NCBI GenBank assembly: GCA_937973585.1
Contig: CALJKN010000060.1
Span: 1-15,211 of the forward strand
Direction: 5' to 3'
Origin: an uncultured Helicobacteraceae bacterium
GTDB lineage: Bacteria > Campylobacterota > Campylobacteria > Campylobacterales > UBA6016
Length of the DNA: 15,211 bases
Numbering within the stretch: the stretch's first letter is position 1; each line of letters starts with the position of its first letter. The notes under the pieces were generated by a model. That model ran no database searches. It saw only the letters and a program-made list of their open reading frames with translations, and was not told the origin of the DNA. A program made the position numbers and the translations under genes. Shown in pieces: positions 1-6,355 of the stretch.

Positions 1-862
1 GAACCATTTTTGTCTGCAAGTGGGCAGAATCAGATATCTCTTTTGCGCTCGATATAGTTTTGCTGCTTATGGATTTAGCCTCTTCTGCTGTTTTACCAAC
101 CTCGGTTACGGTTGAGTGGATTTTTGCGATAAATTTGTTGATATAAGAGATCACAACACCGATTTCGTCATCTGTTCTGGCATTTAATCTTTTTGTCAAA
201 TCACCCTCGCCCTCTGCCAAATCTCTCGTAGTATGCTCAAGTTCCTCTAGCGGCTTAAACAACATCCCCCTGAAGAAAAACAAAACGCCGCCCAGAGCAA
301 TCAAAGAGGCTACAACCATTGTAAGCGTTATATAGACTTGAGATCTTGATATATCTGCATCGGCCTCATCAAGTGAAATTCTAAGATCCATAACACCTAG
401 CGCATCGCCCTCTTTTGAGGTTGCATGGCACGACAAGCAATCTTTTTCTGCCAATAGCGGCTTAACAAGCCTTACCGTGTGCTTATCACCTTTTGTCTCT
501 ATCAAATCGGTCTCTTTTGACTCAAAGACCTTTAAAATCACAGGATCTTTTGTAAAATCTGCCTTAAGGCCAAAAGTTTCTATAACCTGCTTGGACTTTG
601 AAACCTCCAACGCATCAATTCCCGGTATTTTTTTTGCCCTAGCAAGGGTCTCCTCTACAATCTTAGGATCCCCCATCGACATACTGACTCTGAGCGTCTG
701 GAAAATAGACTCACTGAGCATATTCAATGACTTTTGGGATGTTTTGTTTGCAAGATCGGAGTAACCGGCTGTCATAAAAACAATGATACCTATGCCGCCC
801 ATAATGAGCCCCAGTATCATCGCTATAACTATTTTTGCATGAATCGTTTTTCCCATCTTCAT
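1..862 (-). CDS. Methyl-accepting chemotaxis protein with periplasmic c-type haem sensor domain (partial, N-terminal part)
   Basis: The reading frame is open from 862 to the window edge (287 codons) and lacks its signalling end. The translation gives a membrane segment at about residues 11-31, a periplasmic domain at about 35-174, a second membrane segment at about 175-197, a HAMP linker at about 200-255 (FKPLEELE, then DLTKRL and DDEIG) and the start of a coiled coil. The periplasmic domain holds DCLSCH at residues 141-146, a CxxCH covalent haem attachment motif, followed by LGVMDLRISL. This arrangement matches haem-containing sensor domains (DUF3365/Tll0287-like or PAS-like) of chemoreceptors such as those described in Geobacter. 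The cytoplasmic MCP domain lies outside the window, so a HAMP sensor kinase cannot be fully excluded. The start could be ATG at 862 or ATG at 856. GGGG lies only 1 base before the first but 7 bases before the second. The likely ligand is redox state, O2 or NO; this is inference. Confidence 0.85.
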   Translation of the reverse strand, partial: MKMGKTIHAKIVIAMILGLIMGGIGIIVFMTAGYSDLANKTSQKSLNMLSESIFQTLRVSMSMGDPKIVEETLARAKKIPGIDALEVSKSKQVIETFGLKADFTKDPVILKVFESKETDLIETKGDKHTVRLVKPLLAEKDCLSCHATSKEGDALGVMDLRISLDEADADISRSQVYITLTMVVASLIALGGVLFFFRGMLFKPLEELEHTTRDLAEGEGDLTKRLNARTDDEIGVVISYINKFIAKIHSTVTEVGKTAEEAKSISSKTISSAKEISDSAHLQTKMV

Positions 863-874
863 ACCCCGCTTATT

Positions 875-902
875 TTATCGTTTTATTTTACCTATTTTTT
901 TA
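875..902 (-). promoter_or_regulatory. Possible FliA (sigma-28)-like promoter of the chemoreceptor gene
   Basis: Read on the minus strand, TAAAAAAA (902-895) is followed after 14 bases by CGATAA (880-875). This resembles the flagellar sigma consensus TAAA...CGATAA, with spacing one base longer than the enterobacterial form. Chemoreceptor genes are often in this regulon. The region is very AT-rich, so chance similarity is possible. A transcript from here would have a leader of only about 6-12 bases, which favours the ATG at 856 as start. Confidence 0.3.
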
Positions 903-926
903 GCATTTTGTTACTAAATTTACAGC

Positions 927-2021
927 TTATTTTCTAAGAGATACCAAAACATCCTCAACAACATCATCCAGAGCGCCGTCTAGTATCTCAAACACGTTCG
1001 AGTATGCTTGTTCACTTCTATTGTCTTTGACCTGTTGATAAGGGGCAAGGACGTAACTACGTATCTGACTCCCCCAGCCGATATTGCTTTTTTCTATTCC
1101 GGCGTTCTCGGCTTCCCTCTTTTCAAGCTCTAGCTCATAAAGTCTCGATTTAAGCATTTTAAACGCTTTATCTTTGTTTTTGTGTTGGCTTCTGTCATTT
1201 TGACACTGCACCACTATGTTTGTAGGAATATGGGTGATTCTGACGGCAGAATCAGTCTTATTGACATGTTGTCCACCCGCCCCTGAAGCCCTGTAATAGT
1301 CGATTCTAATATCTTTTTCATCTATCTCTATCTCTATATCGTCGTCAATCTCCGGGGATACGAGAACGGAACTAAAAGATGTATGTCGTCTGGCGTTTGA
1401 ATCGTACGGCGATATACGGACAAGCCTATGTATTCCATTTTCAGCCTTTAGATAACCGTAAGCATTTTCGCCGCTGATTAGCACCGTAGCGTCTTTGATA
1501 CCAGCCTCTTCGCCGTCTTGGTAGTCCAAAACCTCCGTTTTAAACCCTTTTCTCTCTGCCCATCTGAGATACATTCGATAAAGCATCGATGCCCAATCGT
1601 TTGATTCAGTACCGCCTGCCCCCGGATGGATAGATACGATAGCGTTTCGGCCGTCGTTCTCGCCGCTTAGCATCACCTCTATCTCCATTTTTTTGATTTT
1701 CCGTTCAAGCTCCGGAGCCTCTGCAAATACCATCCCAACGGTATCTAAATCATTTTCCGAATTTGCCATCTCAAAAAGCTCTTTTGAATCTACAAGGGCA
1801 TTTTTTACCTCTTGGTATTTATTAAAAATAGAGCTTAGTTTTGATTTTTGTTTTTGCACCTCGGAGGCTTTTGAGGCATCTAGCCAAAAAGACTCCTCCT
1901 GCTCCATAGTCTCTATCTCTTTTAACTTTGAGGCTATATCGTCCGGTTTTATAAGGGCTACTATATTTGATAATTTTGCGTCAAGTGTTTTCAGAAGCTC
2001 CGAATATTCGTAGGTATCCAA
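927..2021 (-). CDS. prfB: Peptide chain release factor 2 (RF2)
   Basis: RF2 reads UGA and UAA stop codons in the ribosomal A site and triggers peptide release. The 364-residue product has the usual family length. It has a helical N-terminal domain (1-110), HPGAGGTES at 132-140 and the catalytic GGQ loop at 249-251 (RASGAGGQHVNKTDSAVR). The tripeptide that contacts the stop codon, normally Ser-Pro-Phe in RF2, reads Ser-Pro-Tyr at 204-206. The frame is continuous, with no in-frame UGA near codon 25, so the autoregulatory +1 frameshift of many prfB genes is absent. The start is TTG at 2021, with AGGA 8 bases upstream; the next methionine is at residue 39, too far inside the domain. The gene is divergent from panC and read towards the chemoreceptor gene, with no clear terminator between them. 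Confidence 0.96.
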   Translation of the reverse strand: MDTYEYSELLKTLDAKLSNIVALIKPDDIASKLKEIETMEQEESFWLDASKASEVQKQKSKLSSIFNKYQEVKNALVDSKELFEMANSENDLDTVGMVFAEAPELERKIKKMEIEVMLSGENDGRNAIVSIHPGAGGTESNDWASMLYRMYLRWAERKGFKTEVLDYQDGEEAGIKDATVLISGENAYGYLKAENGIHRLVRISPYDSNARRHTSFSSVLVSPEIDDDIEIEIDEKDIRIDYYRASGAGGQHVNKTDSAVRITHIPTNIVVQCQNDRSQHKNKDKAFKMLKSRLYELELEKREAENAGIEKSNIGWGSQIRSYVLAPYQQVKDNRSEQAYSNVFEILDGALDDVVEDVLVSLRK

Positions 2022-2049
2022 GATGTGTTTCCTATTTGTGATGTTGTTG

Positions 2050-2055
2050 TATAAT
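2050..2055 (+). promoter_or_regulatory. panC: Predicted -10 box for the panC-rimO-tilS operon
   Basis: A perfect TATAAT lies on the plus strand with a T-rich stretch upstream and no TTGACA-like -35, the pattern known for Campylobacter promoters. The predicted transcript start is near 2062, about 40 bases before the panC TTG start. It faces the prfB -10 box, only 21 bases away. Confidence 0.5.
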
Positions 2056-2076
2056 TTTAAGTCAGATTAACCTTTG

Positions 2077-2082
2077 ATTATA
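2077..2082 (-). promoter_or_regulatory. prfB: Predicted -10 box for prfB
   Basis: A perfect TATAAT lies on the minus strand, 56 bases before the TTG start of prfB, giving a predicted transcription start near 2070. No -35 box is visible, which is usual for the Campylobacterota housekeeping sigma factor. The upstream side of this promoter would cover the panC start codon. Confidence 0.5.
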
Positions 2083-2101
2083 GGGAAACAAGGCTTTAAA
2101 A

Positions 2102-2923
2102 TTGGAAATATTCAAAAGTGCGAAAGATTTTAAAAATTATACGAAAAACTTAGAACACGACATAGGCTTTGTCCCCACCATGGGGGCTTTGCATGAGGGA
2201 CACATCTCGCTTATCAAAAGGGCGAAAGAGGAAAACGGTTTTTGTATCGTCTCTATTTTTGTCAATCCAACCCAATTTTTAGCCGGAGAAGACCTATCCA
2301 AATACCCTAGGCGGATCGAAGCCGATATAAAACTATGCGAACTCGCCGGCGTAGATGCACTGTTTTTGCCGACAGAGGAGGAGATCTACGAAGATGATGA
2401 GCCGAGTATCAAGGCACCTAAAAATACCGGATATTTCCTTGAGGGATTTGTCAGACCCGGACATTTTGACGGCGTGCTAACCGTAGTTATGAAGCTACTC
2501 AATATCTCAGGGGCAAAAAGGGCGTACTTTGGACAAAAGGATGCCCAGCAACTCCTGCTGATAAAACAGATGGTAGATAGATACTTTATGGATGTCGAGA
2601 TAGTCGAATGTCCAATTATCAGGGAAAAAGATGGATTAGCCATGAGTAGCCGTAACACCTATTTGGATGAGCGGCAAAAAAAAGCCTCTCTCTCAATATC
2701 GAAATCTCTTTTTGCGGCCGGAGCGACGATAGGTGCAGGCGAACTAAGTACCGTAAACATAGAGGCTAAAATGAGAGATGAGCTGAAAGGGCTTGATGTC
2801 GAATATATAGCTTTTTGCAATAGACGCTTTAAACAAATAGAGACGATAGAGCTGAAAAACTCGATCATCCTTGTGGCTGCAAGGGTGGGAACAACTAGGC
2901 TCATAGACAACATATGGATTTAA
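2102..2923 (+). CDS. panC: Pantothenate synthetase
   Basis: The enzyme joins D-pantoate and beta-alanine using ATP via a pantoyl-adenylate intermediate, the last step of vitamin B5 synthesis feeding coenzyme A; it is cytoplasmic. The 273 residues show all family signatures: PTMGALHEGH at 25-34 (the HxGH nucleotide-binding motif), FVNPTQF at 53-59, the PGHFDGV segment near 119-125, FGQKDAQQ at 143-150 and the MSSRN motif at 181-185. The start is TTG at 2102 with AAGG 8 bases upstream. No upstream in-frame ATG exists, and the next methionine lies inside the active-site motif. It is the first gene of an apparent operon, and its stop sits 2 bases before the rimO ATG. An A8 tract lies at 2676-2683. 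Confidence 0.96.
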   Translation: MEIFKSAKDFKNYTKNLEHDIGFVPTMGALHEGHISLIKRAKEENGFCIVSIFVNPTQFLAGEDLSKYPRRIEADIKLCELAGVDALFLPTEEEIYEDDEPSIKAPKNTGYFLEGFVRPGHFDGVLTVVMKLLNISGAKRAYFGQKDAQQLLLIKQMVDRYFMDVEIVECPIIREKDGLAMSSRNTYLDERQKKASLSISKSLFAAGATIGAGELSTVNIEAKMRDELKGLDVEYIAFCNRRFKQIETIELKNSIILVAARVGTTRLIDNIWI

Positions 2924-2925
2924 TA

Positions 2926-4242
2926 ATGAAAAAAAAGAAACTTTTTATGGTGAGTTTAGGGTGCTCAAAAAACCAAGTCGATAGCGAGGTTATGTTGGGC
3001 AGACTGACAGACTACGAAATAACGGACGACTCAGGCGAAGCAGATGCCATAATCGTCAACACCTGCGGTTTTATAGATGCGGCAAAACAAGAGAGTATAA
3101 ATACCGTTTTATCACTTCACGGCGGACGGAAAGAGGGATCAAAGCTAGTTATGGCCGGATGCCTCTCCGAGAGATACAAAGACGAACTCCAAAAAGAGCT
3201 TAGCGAGGTAGATATCTTCACGGGTGTTGCAGATTATGCAAAAATAGATGAGCTAATTGAGGGTAAAAAAAGCGAATTTACCGAGGGGACTTTCCTAATA
3301 GATGAAGAGGAGAGGGTGGTAATCAACTCAAACTACCATGCCTATATAAAAATGGCGGAGGGATGTAACCAGACTTGCAGTTTCTGCGCCATCCCTTCAT
3401 TCAAAGGCAAACTTTTCTCACGCTCACAGGAGTCGATTCTAAAAGAGATAGCTTCGCTAAGCAAAAAAGGGTATTTCGACTTTAGCCTTATTGCGCAAGA
3501 TAGCTCTTCGTATATGAGAGACAAGGGCGAAAAGGACGGTCTTGCAAGCCTAATCGAAAAGATAGACGCTCTTGAGGGTGATTTTTACGCAAGGGTGCTC
3601 TATTTATACCCATCTACGACCGACGAGAAGCTGATAGAGACGATAGCGAATGCTAAAAAATTCGTAAACTATTTTGATATGCCGGTGCAACACATCTCGG
3701 ACAGAATGCTAAAACTCATGAAAAGGGGGGCGGGCAAAGAAAAAACGATCAGCTTGCTTGAAAAAATGAGAGCCGTTCCGGATAGCTTTGTCAGGACATC
3801 GGTAATAGTCGGCCATCCGGGTGAGACCGATGAGGATTTTGCCGAGATGCTTTCGTTTATCGAGGGGTTTGATTTTGATGCGGTAACCGTATTTGAGTAC
3901 TCCGATGAGGAGGGGACGACAGCGTATGATATGATAGAAAAAGTTGACAAAAAAACCGTCTCAAAAAGGCTTACCGCAATCAAAAAAGTTATTGCCAAAA
4001 AAAGTGCAAAAAAAGCAAAAGCGACCGTTGGATCAAAATTTGAGGCGGTGTTTGAAGGCGTGAGTGATGAACACGAGTATTTACTGAAAGCCAAAAAGAA
4101 AATCTGGGCACCGGAGATTGACGGTGAGATACTGGTAAATGAGAGTGAAATAGAAAATCCGGTAGTCGGCAAACTATACAAAATGACGGCAACGGAAGGG
4201 GCAAAGGACAAGGTAATTGCAAGAATCGACGGCGTTGCTTAA
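2926..4242 (+). CDS. rimO: Ribosomal protein uS12 (Asp) methylthiotransferase RimO
   Basis: This radical-SAM enzyme adds a methylthio group to the conserved aspartate of ribosomal protein uS12. The N-terminal UPF0004 domain supplies cluster cysteines at residues 13 (SLGCSKN), 47 (NTCGF) and 79 (AGCLSER). The radical-SAM cluster is C147-x3-C151-x2-C154 (CNQTCSFC). A TRAM-like domain fills the last 65 or so residues. VSLGCSKNQVDSE and MAGCLSERY are RimO-type and differ from the MiaB pattern seen in the second methylthiotransferase of this window. I prefer the ATG at 2926 (438 residues), with GGA 7 bases upstream, over the in-frame ATG at 2914 inside panC. An A8 run follows the start codon directly. 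The 3' end overlaps tilS by 26 bases, so translation may be coupled. Confidence 0.95.
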   Translation: MKKKKLFMVSLGCSKNQVDSEVMLGRLTDYEITDDSGEADAIIVNTCGFIDAAKQESINTVLSLHGGRKEGSKLVMAGCLSERYKDELQKELSEVDIFTGVADYAKIDELIEGKKSEFTEGTFLIDEEERVVINSNYHAYIKMAEGCNQTCSFCAIPSFKGKLFSRSQESILKEIASLSKKGYFDFSLIAQDSSSYMRDKGEKDGLASLIEKIDALEGDFYARVLYLYPSTTDEKLIETIANAKKFVNYFDMPVQHISDRMLKLMKRGAGKEKTISLLEKMRAVPDSFVRTSVIVGHPGETDEDFAEMLSFIEGFDFDAVTVFEYSDEEGTTAYDMIEKVDKKTVSKRLTAIKKVIAKKSAKKAKATVGSKFEAVFEGVSDEHEYLLKAKKKIWAPEIDGEILVNESEIENPVVGKLYKMTATEGAKDKVIARIDGVA

Positions 4243-5254
4243 CGGCACATCGCTTGAGGTGCTAAGAGAGGGAGGGAATCTCCTTGCATTCTCCGGCGGC
4301 GTAGACTCCACGGCACTATTTTTTTTGCTATTAAAGGCCGGAGTAGCCTTTGATATGGCAATAGTAAACTACAATACGAGAACCTCCTCAAAAGAAGAGG
4401 AAGAGTATGCCAAAGGGCTTGCATTAGAATATGGCAAGCGGTGTTTTACGCTCAGCGTAGAGCCTCCGAAAAAAAATTTTGAGGCTGAGGCCAGACGGAT
4501 AAGATATGATTTTTTTGATGGGATAATCGCCGAACAAGGGTATAAAAACCTAATCACCGCACACCAGCTCAATGACCGCTTGGAGTGGTTTTTTATGAGA
4601 CTCTCCAAAGGTGCCGGGCTAAAAGAGATGCTCTCAAGCGGCAATATCACCCAAAAAAACGGCTACAAAACAGTAAAACCGCTTTTTGAAACCGACAAAA
4701 AAAAGCTTTACGACTACCTCCAAAAATACGGGATCAAATATTATGAAGACGAGAGCAATATTGACCCGAAATACGAACGAAACCTAATAAGAAACTCATT
4801 TTCAAACAAGTTTTTGGAGCTTTACGGCGACGGGGTAAAAAGGAGTTTTGAGATACTGGAAGAAGAGCTATCGGTATTGGAAGTCGATAGTTTTGAGCAA
4901 AGCTCTATAATCATCTTTTGTTCAAAAGGTAAGACGATAGATAAAATCAATATAGCCTCTGCTCTAAAAAAAATCGGATATCTCCCCTCAAAAGCTCAAA
5001 GAGAAGAGAGCGTAAGCGGTTATGATACCGTTTTGGGTGGGAGATTTGCGGTGGTTAAAAACAGTGAGAATCTAATATTTGTCTCACCGTTCGTCAAACA
5101 AGAGATCCCAAAACAATTTAGGGAGAGATGCAGAGAGTCAAAGATACCACAAAAGATCAGGGGGTATCTATATACCCTCCAAAAAAGCCCGATAGAGCTT
5201 AAAAAAGAGATAATTGATTATTTTCTAGCTAAAGAGGTAGGTTCTAAAAAATAA
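4217..5254 (+). CDS. tilS: tRNA(Ile)-lysidine synthase (short Campylobacterota form)
   Basis: TilS converts C34 of the tRNA-Ile CAU anticodon to lysidine using ATP and lysine, so that the tRNA reads AUA. It is usually essential. The N-type ATP pyrophosphatase P-loop SGGVDS is at residues 26-31, followed by VNYNTRTSSKEEEEYA and the TAHQLNDRLEWFFMRLSKG segment typical of the family. At 345 residues it is shorter than the E. coli enzyme (about 430) and close to the length known in Helicobacter. The start is TTG at 4217 with AAGGA 8 bases upstream; TTG at 4235 is an alternative. The gene contains four 8-base homopolymer runs. Its last 37 bases are also coding on the opposite strand for the PilO-like gene. 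Confidence 0.93.
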   Translation: MQESTALLNGTSLEVLREGGNLLAFSGGVDSTALFFLLLKAGVAFDMAIVNYNTRTSSKEEEEYAKGLALEYGKRCFTLSVEPPKKNFEAEARRIRYDFFDGIIAEQGYKNLITAHQLNDRLEWFFMRLSKGAGLKEMLSSGNITQKNGYKTVKPLFETDKKKLYDYLQKYGIKYYEDESNIDPKYERNLIRNSFSNKFLELYGDGVKRSFEILEEELSVLEVDSFEQSSIIIFCSKGKTIDKINIASALKKIGYLPSKAQREESVSGYDTVLGGRFAVVKNSENLIFVSPFVKQEIPKQFRERCRESKIPQKIRGYLYTLQKSPIELKKEIIDYFLAKEVGSKK

Positions 5255-5757
5255 TATCTGACCACAAACCCTCCGGTCAAATCGGTTCCGTTGTCAGCCA
5301 TTACGAGAGGTGTTTTGATGTTTGCAACCGCATTTTGAGCCCCTACCGAATCTAGAAAATGGTACAAATCCTGCGGAGAGGTAAAGAGTGCATTTACGCT
5401 GTAATCTTCATGCCTAAACATCTCCTCTTTATCATCGGAGTTTATTTTTTTCACATCAACTTTTTTGAAATAGTTTTTGGCAAGATTTAAAACCTCTTGT
5501 TCCGTTATAACCCTCTGCATAGAGGCAACCATCTCTTTATTTTTGGCTTTTAACCTCACAAGCCTCTCGTTTTCGCCGTCATGACGCTCTTTTGCTTTTA
5601 GATATAAACCGTACTCTACTTTATATATTTCGTTTTGTTTTTTATAATCCCTAACCGCGGGAACCAAAAAAGCGGTCACGGCAACAACCGATATCGCTAC
5701 AAAAATAAGGAAAAAACCGACCGCTTTGGCTATATCGACGCTACTAATGTTTCGCAT
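5218..5757 (-). CDS. PilO-like inner-membrane protein of a pilus/DNA-uptake alignment complex
   Basis: I do not recognise a characterised orthologue; the call rests on architecture and position. The roughly 179-residue product has a short cytoplasmic N-terminus, one membrane segment at about residues 10-32, a charged coiled coil at about 36-90 and a small alpha/beta domain ending in GGFVVRYYFLEP. This is the layout of PilO/GspM proteins, and the gene follows PilN- and PilM-like genes in the canonical order. ATG at 5757 is preferred over GTG at 5763, because AGGG lies 5 bases before the ATG and abuts the GTG. It overlaps the PilN-like gene by 14 bases. Its 3' end overlaps tilS by 37 bases on the other strand. 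A Campylobacter Cts competence protein (for example CtsR or CtsX) may be the nearest relative; not verified. Confidence 0.6.
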   Translation of the reverse strand: MRNISSVDIAKAVGFFLIFVAISVVAVTAFLVPAVRDYKKQNEIYKVEYGLYLKAKERHDGENERLVRLKAKNKEMVASMQRVITEQEVLNLAKNYFKKVDVKKINSDDKEEMFRHEDYSVNALFTSPQDLYHFLDSVGAQNAVANIKTPLVMADNGTDLTGGFVVRYYFLEPTSLARK

Positions 5758-6355
5758 GTTCACCCTTTGATGGAGTGTTTATCGGCGGAGTCGGATTATG
5801 GCTTTTTTCTTGCGGTTCAGGCTTTTCTGTGGCCGTAGCCTCTGTGCTTTTTGGCGGCTCGGCAAGCTTATTTGTAGACATAAATTTTAGTCCGCCGCTA
5901 ACAGGGATAAACGATGTCTCGCTGGAGGTAAAAATAGATTTTAGAGCCGGATTCAGATGGAGATTGTATATCTCTTTTGAAGGGGTAAAACCGTAAAGAA
6001 CCAAATACCCGTCTGCTATCTCCATCTTTGTGAGTCTTATCTGATCCGGAATGATGCTAAATATATTGTTTATATCATCCCTGAGAATTGTATTTGAGTT
6101 TTTGATATCGGTCGCTTTTGAGAGCTCAACAACCAAAATATCGTAATTATTTTTAAGACGAACCGCCTCGGAGCTAAAAAACTTCCTATCTTCGGTGGCT
6201 TTTTTCGTATCTGTTTTTATTTTGGATATCTCATATTCCATCGCACCATATAAGCCAAACATTGCCGTAGACGAAATAGTTATAAAATAAAGCCAGTACC
6301 TCGTATCCCTCTTTAGTATCCCTTTTTGTCTAGGCTTTATAAAACTAAGTTTCAA
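5744..6355 (-). CDS. PilN-like inner-membrane protein
   Basis: The 203-residue protein has a basic N-terminus (KPRQKGILKRDTR), one membrane segment at about residues 20-38, a coiled coil at about 42-95 and a compact domain at about 95-160 containing IPDQIRLTKMEI and GYLVLYGFTPS. That segment closely resembles the PilN ferredoxin-like fold, where a strand after IPxxIxLT is typical. It ends in a Pro/Thr/Lys-rich tail (166-203) that I cannot assign. In type IV pilus and type II secretion systems, PilN pairs with PilO in the periplasm and binds PilM in the cytoplasm. The start is TTG at 6355 with GAGG 7 bases upstream, overlapping the stop of the PilM-like gene by 4 bases. The PilN assignment is moderately strong; the substrate system (pilus or DNA uptake) is inferred. 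Confidence 0.68.
   Translation of the reverse strand: MKLSFIKPRQKGILKRDTRYWLYFITISSTAMFGLYGAMEYEISKIKTDTKKATEDRKFFSSEAVRLKNNYDILVVELSKATDIKNSNTILRDDINNIFSIIPDQIRLTKMEIADGYLVLYGFTPSKEIYNLHLNPALKSIFTSSETSFIPVSGGLKFMSTNKLAEPPKSTEATATEKPEPQEKSHNPTPPINTPSKGEHAKH

Noticed and set aside
477..764. 95-codon plus-strand frame opposite the chemoreceptor
   Set aside because: The minus strand encodes a coherent haem-sensor domain with membrane segments and HAMP; the plus frame is Ser/Phe-rich antisense without family features.
3669..4211. 180-codon minus-strand frame inside rimO
   Set aside because: It is antisense to conserved radical-SAM and TRAM regions; Ser/Phe/Leu-rich composition is what results from the complement of Lys/Glu-rich coding.
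5162..5177. GGGTAT/ATACCC hairpin as terminator of the PilO-like operon
   Set aside because: The stem is only six pairs, it lies inside tilS coding sequence, and no T-run follows directly on the minus strand.
5256..5280. TGACC/GGTCA inverted repeat after the tilS stop as a terminator
   Set aside because: The stem is five pairs with an 11-base loop and no T-run, and it lies in the coding sequence of the opposite gene.
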